From contig NZ_LASA01000075.1 of the NCBI RefSeq assembly GCF_001562015.1, forward strand, positions 1-44,889: DNA of 44,889 bases. Direction: 5' to 3'. The stretch comes from Endozoicomonas arenosclerae. Lineage in GTDB: Bacteria; Pseudomonadota; Gammaproteobacteria; Pseudomonadales; Endozoicomonadaceae. A model generated the notes under the pieces. That model searched no databases. It was given only the letters and a program-made list of their open reading frames with translations, and was not told the DNA's origin. This document shows positions 18,084-25,915 of the stretch, piece after piece. Made by a program: the position numbers and the translations under genes. Each line of letters begins with the position of its first letter. The first letter of the stretch is position 1.

Positions 18084-19165
18084 TGCTGCGCACATGGAAT
18101 GTACTCTGTTTATCTGTTCTGCTGGCAGCCTGCACTGACAGTGACATAAAAGAGCAAGATCAGGTGGCGATCAAAGGTTACTACGGTCAGTACGACGCCA
18201 GCCAGAAACTCTTCGCCCAACCTTCCCGATCCTTGTCTCTAAAGGAAGAAGACTTCTGGACTTTCTCAAAACCCGATGAAAAATCAGAAACACGCATAGG
18301 CATCCTGTTTCCCAACACCGAAAAAAATGATCCTTACTGGTCTGCTGTCAGAAGTGGCATTGAACAGGAAGCGAAGCGCTCCAATTTAAGTATTGAGCTT
18401 CTGGCCAGTGATAATTACAACAGCCTTGAGCAACACCGTAACCAATTTGAAACCCTGGCGAGCAGCGGTGTGGACGCTCTGATTTTAGGCTCCATGCATT
18501 ACCGGGCTATGGACAAACTGATCAACACAGCCAAACACGGTAAACAGGATAAACCTTTACCCATTGTTGGTATGATCAATGACCTTTACGCTCAGGAAGT
18601 GGACGGAAAAGTCATGGTCCCTTTCCTGGACATGGGTTATGAAGCCGGAGAATTTGTCAAACGCCACGCCAGGCATACAGGTCAGGAAAAAATCAGTGTT
18701 GCCTTTCTTCCCGGACCGATTAATGCAGGCTGGGCACCCGACAGTCTGCTCGGATTTGTGAATGCCATGCGAAGCTTTAATGGAGCCTTTGAGTTAAAAG
18801 GCCCATTTTGGGGCAGCGTGGATGGCGACCTGCAACAACTGCTGGTTGAAAAGGCCTTTGAAGGCAATCAGTCAATCGATTACCTTGTCGGCAATGCGGT
18901 CGCTGCAGTAAAAGCGGCAGAGCTGGTGAAAGTGATGGGACTGGAAAAGGACGTTTTTGTTGTCTCCACCTATTACAGCCCAGCATTAGAGCCGTACATT
19001 CAAGCCGGAGAAATTCTTGCCGCCCCTTCCGACCAAACAGAACTGCTTGGCAGAATAGCTGTAGATATGGCTCTTAAACTCATCGAAGGAGAAAAGTCCG
19101 GAACCGATTTTCCTTTTCGTGTATCACCCCACATTCCTATTATCACTGCTTACCAGTTTGAATAA
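18083..19165 (+). CDS. TorT-like periplasmic binding lipoprotein
   Basis: The 360-aa protein begins with a lipoprotein signal ending LLAAC (lipid Cys17). A type-I periplasmic binding fold of the Peripla_BP_4/TorT kind follows, with IGILFPNTEKNDPYWSAVRS, GVDALILGSMHYRAM and a C-terminal DMALKLIEGE segment. In TMAO respiration TorT binds the ligand and presents it to sensor kinase TorS. Here no torS, torR or torCAD lies nearby. Instead the gene is translationally coupled (TGATG) to the pentapeptide membrane protein, which could be its partner. The ligand is unknown. A 200-base gap without a clear terminator separates it from the next gene. Confidence 0.75.
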   Translation: MLRTWNVLCLSVLLAACTDSDIKEQDQVAIKGYYGQYDASQKLFAQPSRSLSLKEEDFWTFSKPDEKSETRIGILFPNTEKNDPYWSAVRSGIEQEAKRSNLSIELLASDNYNSLEQHRNQFETLASSGVDALILGSMHYRAMDKLINTAKHGKQDKPLPIVGMINDLYAQEVDGKVMVPFLDMGYEAGEFVKRHARHTGQEKISVAFLPGPINAGWAPDSLLGFVNAMRSFNGAFELKGPFWGSVDGDLQQLLVEKAFEGNQSIDYLVGNAVAAVKAAELVKVMGLEKDVFVVSTYYSPALEPYIQAGEILAAPSDQTELLGRIAVDMALKLIEGEKSGTDFPFRVSPHIPIITAYQFE

Positions 19166-19365
19166 TTTTGTGATTTCAAAACAAAGTCTAACAAGCTATT
19201 ACACGACATTTGACTTTAATAACCGCTTGTCAGAAAAGTAAAACATTCAATTTAATCCAGCCACCCCACTGTCGATAGCTTCCCTTACTGCCAAAAGCAG
19301 TCAGATGTATGCCCGATGACAAAATCAATTAAAAAACTCTTATCTAAATCAGGAAGCTTTCAACA

Positions 19366-20088
19366 ATGAGTGACCAAGACACGAGCAACTACGACAACCT
19401 AGTCTCTTTTTTGCAGGCAAAACAAGCTCTGGGTACCAGCATTAATGACTCAGTGACATTTCTTGTCGATAACACCGATCCTACCGTAAAAAATGTTGTA
19501 GATAGTGCCACTATCAATGACTGGGCCAAAGCCATTCATACCGTCTGGATCAAGACCATCACTCTTTCTCAACTGGTAGAAGGACTTGGAAAAGTAAACC
19601 GTTTCTCTTCGGAAGACATCAACACTACAGCCAATATTTACTTCCTGGAAATCCAGATTGAAGTGGACACCGCTAGCATTCTGAGCCAGCACAACAAGGA
19701 CGGAAGCAGTAATCCTATCTTTGTCGATTCTTACATCAAAATGACCAGTAACCATGTCAGTACCACCAGTGGTCAGGGCACCAACGAACTGGATACTGAA
19801 GAACTGGTTCCTAATGAAAGCATTGAATGGACTGCAGTTAGCAAAAACGGTTCTGACACCATTCAGCTGAAACGTTTTCATGCCAGTCCTATCAATCCAA
19901 ATGCCGACTTCAAAGCCATTATCAGTGATCCGGTTCCTGAGTCCGGCTCCTCCAACAAATACTCCAGCTATGTGATACAGCATCCGCAGCCTGACTTCCG
20001 CAAGGCTTACAGCTTTGACTTCACCATCAACAACGGTACCCAGCTGTTCACCTTTGATCCGTGGTTGGGTGATTTGAGCAAGCCATAA
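19366..20088 (+). CDS. PixA/AidA-like inclusion-body family protein (tentative)
   Basis: The 240-aa protein has no signal peptide. After an 85-residue helical lead, residues about 90-235 show the order of short motifs seen in the PixA/AidA family: a strand NIYFLEIQIEVDT, then SGQGTNELD (135-143), NESIEWTAVSKNGSDTIQL (about 150-168), a Pro-rich ISDPVPESG, and a final FDFTIN plus FTFDPWLGDL. PixA forms cytoplasmic protein inclusions in Xenorhabdus. The extra N-terminal helical domain is not usual. AGGAAG lies 9 bases before the ATG. It may begin a separate transcript and is followed by a 9-bp stem-loop. The family call rests on motif order only. Confidence 0.5.
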   Translation: MSDQDTSNYDNLVSFLQAKQALGTSINDSVTFLVDNTDPTVKNVVDSATINDWAKAIHTVWIKTITLSQLVEGLGKVNRFSSEDINTTANIYFLEIQIEVDTASILSQHNKDGSSNPIFVDSYIKMTSNHVSTTSGQGTNELDTEELVPNESIEWTAVSKNGSDTIQLKRFHASPINPNADFKAIISDPVPESGSSNKYSSYVIQHPQPDFRKAYSFDFTINNGTQLFTFDPWLGDLSKP

Positions 20089-20117
20089 CGCATCATCTTC
20101 CCAAGAGAAACCACAAG

Positions 20118-20137
20118 CCTTCCCTGCACAGGGAAGG
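20118..20137. other. Perfect 9-bp stem-loop between the PixA-like gene and the next gene
   Basis: CCTTCCCTG-CA-CAGGGAAGG is a perfect palindrome 30 bases after one stop and 32 bases before the next start. No T-run follows. It could be an mRNA-stabilising 3' structure that raises the level of the upstream gene relative to the downstream ones. Confidence 0.5.
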
Positions 20138-20169
20138 TGTTACTCAACTCATTTTCAAGAGACACAACC

Positions 20170-21618
20170 ATGTTCAGCTTTACAAATGCAGAACAGGAGG
20201 GTTTTCTGCCCTTCAGCAACACTGTGACCTATTTTGGTACAGGCAACCTCAAGCCCATTTCCAAAGCGTTTAAAGCCGTTACCCGTAACGCCGACGCACT
20301 GGCAACATTGTCTGACACTTATCCGGACATTCAAGCCAGCAATATTCCACTGGTCGGCTCTATTGATGTGGAGACGGGTATCTACATGAATGGCCAGGAT
20401 TCCAAGTGCGTTTATCAGGTCAACAATGTCAGTAACACCAACATCAAAACAGTTGAAGATTTCATTCAACTGTCCCCCATCGTTCAGGCCATGAAACTTC
20501 AGGTACCTACCACCCGGGTCATGCGCTTTCAGGAAAAGATGAGATTGGCCAGGCAGTCTTCCTACGCTATGGAAATCTCCATGATTCGTGGCTACAGACA
20601 AGCATCTGAAGCCATTCTGTCAGCCATCAACGAGAGCAATTCAGAAAAAGATTTCTATTACAGTGCCGGTAAAGCTCTGTTAAGTGCAGTTGCTGCTGCC
20701 GCAGTTATTGCAACAGCCGGAGCAGCTATTCCAGCCATTGCAGGAGCTATTGGCGTTCCATCTCTGGCTTTAACACTCTACGGGACCGAACTCAGCGAAT
20801 ACAAAACGGAAGCCACTATCAAGAGCTTTGTCGGAACCATTATCAATGCTGTAGTCAGTGCTAACTTGACCAGTACGACTGATGTCGGGCTTAGACTGGT
20901 TTACGAGAAAATGGAAATCTCGGAGCTTCTTAAAGATGTACTGTATGGATTCTTTGAATCTGAAATAGACAATCGTGTTGCTACTACTCGTGACAGTGTC
21001 TACCTGGCGGCACTGGCATATCAATTCAAGTATGCACCTGGCAATCAGGTGAGCCCTACTCCTATAAACACAACCAACGCTGATCGCTGCCTGAGTGATC
21101 TTTATACCTGCCTGAAAAACAATCTCGTAGCCAATCCAATCAATGAAAAAGCCTATCAAGTTTTAAACATGCCTGAGTTTGCCCAACTGATCAAAAAGCT
21201 GACTTGTCTGTCCTACGCAGCAGAAGCCAGCATCAGTGGAAAAACGACATTGCAGTCTCATATTCTGCAAAACGCAGGTATGATCAATCACAAGAAAAGC
21301 TTATTCGAGAAAGTGACCTTTAAGAAGCAGAAGGCTCCGGTGACATATAGCCGCCAAGGCGCACTGGGCGGGAGCCAGCTGGATATTCTCACCCTGCTGA
21401 ATTCACCACTCACCTCTGAGCAAAAAGCCAATATGCGCAGCTATGTCATAAAGCTCAACAGCAATATGCAGACCACCGAGACAACTCTGAGTTCTAACGA
21501 TCTGAACACACTGAAAACCCTGAAAGGTGCTGGCATAGCAGCAAAAATCAGTGAGATCCTGATCGCTCTCTTCCAGGGAGCGAACCAAACCTATGAGCCA
21601 AACAACAATCAGAATTGA
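20170..21618 (+). CDS. Unknown 482-aa mainly helical protein with a long hydrophobic Ala-rich segment
   Basis: No family is recognised. From the ATG at 20170 (AAGAGA about 8 bases upstream; a GTG 33 bases earlier is in frame inside a hairpin) the protein has no signal peptide. Residues about 120-165 are amphipathic helix. Residues about 167-204 form a hydrophobic stretch (SAVAAAAVIATAGAAIPAIA then GAIGVPSLALTLYG) long enough for a helical hairpin. The remainder is helical with a Gln/Asn-rich tail. A soluble protein with one buried hydrophobic hairpin recalls alpha-helical pore-forming toxins, but no signature proves this. The next gene starts 33 bases later. Confidence 0.75.
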   Translation: MFSFTNAEQEGFLPFSNTVTYFGTGNLKPISKAFKAVTRNADALATLSDTYPDIQASNIPLVGSIDVETGIYMNGQDSKCVYQVNNVSNTNIKTVEDFIQLSPIVQAMKLQVPTTRVMRFQEKMRLARQSSYAMEISMIRGYRQASEAILSAINESNSEKDFYYSAGKALLSAVAAAAVIATAGAAIPAIAGAIGVPSLALTLYGTELSEYKTEATIKSFVGTIINAVVSANLTSTTDVGLRLVYEKMEISELLKDVLYGFFESEIDNRVATTRDSVYLAALAYQFKYAPGNQVSPTPINTTNADRCLSDLYTCLKNNLVANPINEKAYQVLNMPEFAQLIKKLTCLSYAAEASISGKTTLQSHILQNAGMINHKKSLFEKVTFKKQKAPVTYSRQGALGGSQLDILTLLNSPLTSEQKANMRSYVIKLNSNMQTTETTLSSNDLNTLKTLKGAGIAAKISEILIALFQGANQTYEPNNNQN

Positions 21619-21651
21619 GCTGATTCATTCAAACGATAAAGGATTATCAAA

Positions 21652-22035
21652 ATGAGTGCAGGCAATATCAACACAGACATTGTAATCGGAGACGATACCT
21701 ACAATGTTGAAGTGAATATCCCTTCTGACAACAAGGCTCCTTATCTGTTTAAGGTGGCAGATAACAAAGTAAACCTGATTGGGCTTGCCATAAAGGGCGG
21801 TGAAACCGTCAATAATGTAGAGCAGCCTGATGATGTCTTTCTGACTGTAAGCCCTCCACCAACCATTCTCCCGGACATGATTAAAAACCTGAATGTCTCT
21901 TTCTATAACGGGAATTACACACCTGAAAGCAACCCTATTGGCGAACCAGATGGTAACAATACGCCTGTCGTTAACCCCACTTCCGATGAAGAGAAACTGA
22001 AGTTAATTAACGGGATTACAGACAACATTGGCTAA
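21652..22035 (+). CDS. Small protein of unknown function, first of two tandem paralogues
   Basis: The 127-aa protein begins MSAGNINTDIVIGDDTYNVE and contains VNIPSDNKAPYLFKVADNKV, LIGLAIKGG and VSPPPTILPDMIKNLNVSF, probably a beta-sandwich of about 85 residues, then a Pro/Asn/Gly-rich tail. It is clearly related to the next gene (22258-22656): the same NTD/QTE-IVIGD-YNV start, the same IPSDD, the same LSPP-x-LFP and the same position of a disordered tail. AAGGA lies 8 bases before the ATG in both genes. No known domain is recognised. Confidence 0.75.
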   Translation: MSAGNINTDIVIGDDTYNVEVNIPSDNKAPYLFKVADNKVNLIGLAIKGGETVNNVEQPDDVFLTVSPPPTILPDMIKNLNVSFYNGNYTPESNPIGEPDGNNTPVVNPTSDEEKLKLINGITDNIG

Positions 22036-22075
22036 GGATTTGTCTCGAAATAACTTCTCGGTTTACATAGGGATT

Positions 22076-22138
22076 CCGTTCACCCTGAGCTTGTCGAAGG
22101 GTCGTGGCATTGGGCTTCGACAGGCTCAGCCCGAACGG
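22076..22138. repeat. 63-bp REP-like palindromic element, copy 1
   Basis: CCGTTCACCCTGAGC and GCTCAGCCCGAACGG form the ends, with TTGTCGAAG and CTTCGACAG inside, giving an imperfect inverted repeat around a 15-nt centre. A second copy of the same length lies at 28868-28930. Elements with this CTGAGCTTGTCGAAG core are scattered in many bacterial genomes. It separates the two small paralogues. Confidence 0.85.
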
Positions 22139-22257
22139 GTTTGAGAAGGGTTCCACAAGGAAATTATTTCAGGACTATTCCTAAGTACTAACAGTGTCTC
22201 ATTCAAAGTGGAGATACATGGTGTTCTCCACCCTTTCAATCTTCAAGGATGAAAACG

Positions 22258-22656
22258 ATGGCTGAAGTCGATATTCAAACCGAACTGATGGTCGGCGACT
22301 CACAGTACAATGTTCAGGCAGATCTGCCCTCCGACGATATTACTGCTGAACATCCCTACAAGTTCCGTATCCAGGAAGAAGAGCAGGATCTGGTTGCCCT
22401 GGCTATGGGTGGTACAGATGCCCAGACTCAAAAAGAAAACCTGCTGCTTAAGCTCAGTCCTCCTGCATCACTGTTTCCCAAAACAGGAAAAATACAGCTG
22501 AAATCCCTGACCGTAAAAGTGGCTTCGGGACAGTTTAAAACCACTGACCCATTCAACCCTGACCCAGCTAACCCCGGCGGTGATAAACCTGCAGACCCGA
22601 CGAACAATGATGCAAATCAGGGTAACAACGACAACGGACAAAAAGATCCGAACTGA
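22258..22656 (+). CDS. Small protein of unknown function, second of two tandem paralogues
   Basis: The 132-aa protein (ATG at 22258 chosen because AAGGA then sits 8 bases upstream, exactly as in its paralogue; an ATG 9 bases earlier overlaps that RBS) begins MAEVDIQTELMVGDSQYNVQ. The core (about 1-92) has DLPSDD, YKFRIQEEEQDLVALAMGG and LKLSPPASLFPKTGK. The tail (about 95-132) is Pro/Asp/Asn-rich and probably disordered. The stop is 2 bases before the start of the 1077-aa gene, so the two are tightly coupled. Function is unknown. Confidence 0.75.
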   Translation: MAEVDIQTELMVGDSQYNVQADLPSDDITAEHPYKFRIQEEEQDLVALAMGGTDAQTQKENLLLKLSPPASLFPKTGKIQLKSLTVKVASGQFKTTDPFNPDPANPGGDKPADPTNNDANQGNNDNGQKDPN

Positions 22657-22658
22657 TT

Positions 22659-25600
22659 ATGACCAAGGTGCTGGAAGATTATCAGGTCAGCCTTGAAGGT
22701 CAGGCGCTGATCGAAAAACAACAGGTTGATTTCATCACCCGTTATGATGAAAGCACCCTGGTATTGGCTATTTCCAACGCAGAGCTGGATCTGCAATCCC
22801 TGCTCGACCAGAGAGTTCAGGATTTCAATCTGGTTCTGCCCGACAATGGCAACATGGGTCTGGCCAGTCTGCAAGGTCAGTTGATGTTAACTGAAGGTGA
22901 GCAAGCCTTTCGTTTTGACGCCCTGTTTTCTAACATCTGTCCACCCTTCCCCTACCTGAAAGATACTGTCCGCTGCACCTATGGACACATAGCTTTTCAA
23001 TACACCCCAGCACAACCGGATCAGCAGAAGGACAAAGAGCTCAGCCTGATAGCCGAGGCAGCTTTCACCTTCACAGGCACCCTGCAGGGCGTTCTGCCTG
23101 ACACTCAGGGTGCCTGGGTAATGACCAATAGCGCGTCCCTTGCCTTTGTTAATTTCACCGGTCAGCTGGATCTGGCAAAAATCATTAATGCCCTGTTTGC
23201 CACAGAATTGAACTGGGGAACGATCGATATTCATAAGGCAGGCATGCTGCAGATCAGCACCACCAGCAAGGGCTCTGAAGCTGTCAGCCAACTGAAGCAA
23301 GCGACAGATGATTCTGAAACCAGCTGGCCAAAAGAACTCCCTCCCCTGGAGTACACACCAACACAGGTCAACCTTCCTGAAATCTTGCCGCTGAACTTGC
23401 TAGGCAGTGACTTCCAACTGGTAAAAGGGAGCTGCTTCTGGTTTGACATCGCCTTTCAACAGTTCTCGCTGTTCAATAATCTGGTCAAAGTCGGATACAA
23501 CGACAGTGGACAAATAGTCTTCTATGGGTTGGTCGGCTTAACCCGAGACAGTCAGGGCAAAGAAGTTCAAAGCAAAATTCTATTTGCTCAACTGCCCCGG
23601 ATAACACTGCTCAATTTTCTGACTTTTCAAGGCTCCCAAGGGCGCAAGGGAATCCAGCTTCAGTATGAACTGGGTCAAAATAAACACTTCGCTCTGGATG
23701 GGCAGATTGCTCTGGACGTCTTCGATAAAGAGTATGCTTTCGACGGCGCTCTGGATGTCACGGATCAGGCCTATACAGGAGAATTGATTCTTGCCGGGGA
23801 CTCCCCCAACCAGAGCATCAGCCAGCCTTTCAGCGAACCTTCAGAAGATGAGAAAGGAGACCCGGTCGGGGGAATGCTGGGCATAGAGCTTTATCAGCTG
23901 GAGTTTAAGGTTGAGCATACCTTCGAAGTGGCTGACAAAGAGCAACCGGAAAACAACAAGCCAGCGAGCACCGATATCAGCCTGCAGTGCCATGTTGAAA
24001 TCCTTAAGATTAATTTTACCGGGGAATTAATCTACACCGACAACAGTCCGCAGCTGGCGGTGATCACACTGGATCAGGACAAGCCGCTCTCACTGACGGA
24101 TATGATCACGTCTGTCTTTGGACAAAGCTGGCATTGGATGGATGCGGTTACGGATAAGTTTGCCCTGTCCAATGGTCAAATGTATTACCTGAAAGCACCG
24201 GATAAAGCGCCGGACAATTACACGTTAACCCGGCAAAATATTGTCTATCACCCCGGCTATCATGTTTCAGCTCAACTGAAGATTTTCAGCTATCTGTTCA
24301 ACTTTGATCTGGCCGTCATTAAAAAGGGCATTCTGTTAAAAGCAGGCCTGGATGCATCCACCCCTCTGGATGTTTTATTCATTCATTTTGATCAGCCCAA
24401 TCTGACCATTGATACTACAGGATCGAATAAAACCTTCACCTTTGGTTCCAGAATTTATTTCTTCAGTGACGACAGCAATTACTTTCAACTGTCCACCACT
24501 TACAACGACGGCACTTTCACAGGTTTTGTGGAAGCACACCTTGGCACCGTTACTTTACCCGGTTCCGGAGAGCTGGCGGAAGAAACCGAAAAGTCAGGAG
24601 TTAACCTGACGGTCTACTTCAAATGGTCTGAAACATCCAATTTCGAAATCACCCGAATAGATGGCCTGCCCGTCGGCACTCTGAACCTGATTGAACAGAT
24701 GGCCAATAGACTGAATCAATTGTCGGGCAGTGGTTGCGAAAAAGTGGCCAAGGAGATGATGGGAGATTTATGCAAAACCCAAATATCCCCCTCACTGAGA
24801 GATGTTCCCAGTGAAGACGGCAGTAATATGGTATTTCCAGCGGTGCTGACCTACCAGATGTCACTGGCGGGCTATGATATTTCAGAACCCATTGATATTG
24901 ACCTGAAGTTCAAAACGCCTCACAGTCTTTCTGACCTGCCCGCCTCCCTGTTTCTGGGTATTTTCAGCAACGCCGCGTATGTTGCCGAACAAATGTTGAA
25001 AAATCCCAGAACTTACCAAGCCATCGCCATTGAAGCCGGTAAAAGAGGACTGATCAGCCTGGCTGCCAGAATGCTTTGCCGGGCTCTGAAGAATTTTGAA
25101 AGAGCTGTGGTTGATGCCATTGTTGATGGGCTCAGTGGTGTAGTCGCAGCTACACTGGCAGAAGCTATAGAACTGGCCGCTGTGATGACTACAGCGGTTC
25201 TAACCGGCATCAGTGTTGTGGTTGGGCTGTTGAAAAAGTTCTGGAACTGGCTGACGGGTAAAGACGACGACAAAAAGAAAGAAGCCGAACAAAAAATCCG
25301 AGCAGCTCGTACCAAGATTCAAAGCCAGCTCGATATCCTCTTCAGCAAAGTAAAAGTGATTCAGGATACTCAGCTTCAGTATCTTAAAGTGGGCATCAAT
25401 ACTCAAAACAACTTCACCGCCAACTGGGATCCGGCCACCGACCTTCTACAAAGTGGCCAGAGTAGCGATAACCTCAGTATTGATTACAATCTGACCCTGC
25501 TTTCTGGCCAACCGGGCGACACTCATGGTCAACCCTGGCAAAACAGCTCCAACATAACCCTTAAAGGTGTTCAGAGTACCCAGTATGAAAAGCCACTGTC

Positions 25601-25892
25601 GCAAATCCCGGATAGCAACAACTTCCATCTTAATGCCTCTGTTTTTTGTACATTAGAAGGCTTTGTATTTGCCAGTGACCAGACTCGCTCATCCATAGAA
25701 AGCAGTATCCAGAGCCTCAGAAAAGTCGATGACAGCCTGGCTAAAGAGTTTGCCAGTGAGCTGGAAGGAAACCTCCAGAGACTGGAAACACTGAACAAGG
25801 GCATCCAGTGTCAGCCCGTTTACGCATCTGTCGATGACAGCAATGCATTCACTGTAGGCTTGAGTCGCATCGGCTTGAACACCAGACTTTAA
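22659..25892 (+). CDS. Unknown 1077-aa protein, beta-rich with a hydrophobic segment and a charged linker
   Basis: No family is recognised and there is no signal peptide. Residues 1 to about 720 are rich in alternating beta-strand patterns with repeated units about a hundred residues long (for example FTGTLQGVLPD, FTGQLDLAKIINALF, FTGELIYTDN), suggesting a large multi-sheet protein. At about 815-858 a hydrophobic region (VVDAIVDGLSGVVAATLAEA then AVMTTAVLTGISVVVGLL) is long enough for a helical hairpin. A KFWNWLTGKDDDKKKEAEQK linker and a coiled coil (about 880-910) follow, then another beta-rich end. The layout is compatible with a membrane-inserting or toxin-like structural protein; this is inference. 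It is coupled to the upstream small paralogue and followed by the 577-aa gene after 23 bases. Confidence 0.8.
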   Translation: MTKVLEDYQVSLEGQALIEKQQVDFITRYDESTLVLAISNAELDLQSLLDQRVQDFNLVLPDNGNMGLASLQGQLMLTEGEQAFRFDALFSNICPPFPYLKDTVRCTYGHIAFQYTPAQPDQQKDKELSLIAEAAFTFTGTLQGVLPDTQGAWVMTNSASLAFVNFTGQLDLAKIINALFATELNWGTIDIHKAGMLQISTTSKGSEAVSQLKQATDDSETSWPKELPPLEYTPTQVNLPEILPLNLLGSDFQLVKGSCFWFDIAFQQFSLFNNLVKVGYNDSGQIVFYGLVGLTRDSQGKEVQSKILFAQLPRITLLNFLTFQGSQGRKGIQLQYELGQNKHFALDGQIALDVFDKEYAFDGALDVTDQAYTGELILAGDSPNQSISQPFSEPSEDEKGDPVGGMLGIELYQLEFKVEHTFEVADKEQPENNKPASTDISLQCHVEILKINFTGELIYTDNSPQLAVITLDQDKPLSLTDMITSVFGQSWHWMDAVTDKFALSNGQMYYLKAPDKAPDNYTLTRQNIVYHPGYHVSAQLKIFSYLFNFDLAVIKKGILLKAGLDASTPLDVLFIHFDQPNLTIDTTGSNKTFTFGSRIYFFSDDSNYFQLSTTYNDGTFTGFVEAHLGTVTLPGSGELAEETEKSGVNLTVYFKWSETSNFEITRIDGLPVGTLNLIEQMANRLNQLSGSGCEKVAKEMMGDLCKTQISPSLRDVPSEDGSNMVFPAVLTYQMSLAGYDISEPIDIDLKFKTPHSLSDLPASLFLGIFSNAAYVAEQMLKNPRTYQAIAIEAGKRGLISLAARMLCRALKNFERAVVDAIVDGLSGVVAATLAEAIELAAVMTTAVLTGISVVVGLLKKFWNWLTGKDDDKKKEAEQKIRAARTKIQSQLDILFSKVKVIQDTQLQYLKVGINTQNNFTANWDPATDLLQSGQSSDNLSIDYNLTLLSGQPGDTHGQPWQNSSNITLKGVQSTQYEKPLSQIPDSNNFHLNASVFCTLEGFVFASDQTRSSIESSIQSLRKVDDSLAKEFASELEGNLQRLETLNKGIQCQPVYASVDDSNAFTVGLSRIGLNTRL

Positions 25893-25915
25893 CTGCATGA
25901 TCCAGGGACAGGAAA

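Noticed and set aside
18083-19165. Assignment of the lipoprotein as a true TorT
   Set aside because: The fold motifs fit, but torS, torR and TMAO reductase genes are absent and the protein has a lipid anchor, so only a TorT-like label is justified.
20131-20169. GTG start at 20137 for the 482-aa protein
   Set aside because: The GTG lies in the 3' arm of the 9-bp hairpin and the added 11 residues show no conserved feature; the ATG at 20170 has an AAGAGA at good spacing.
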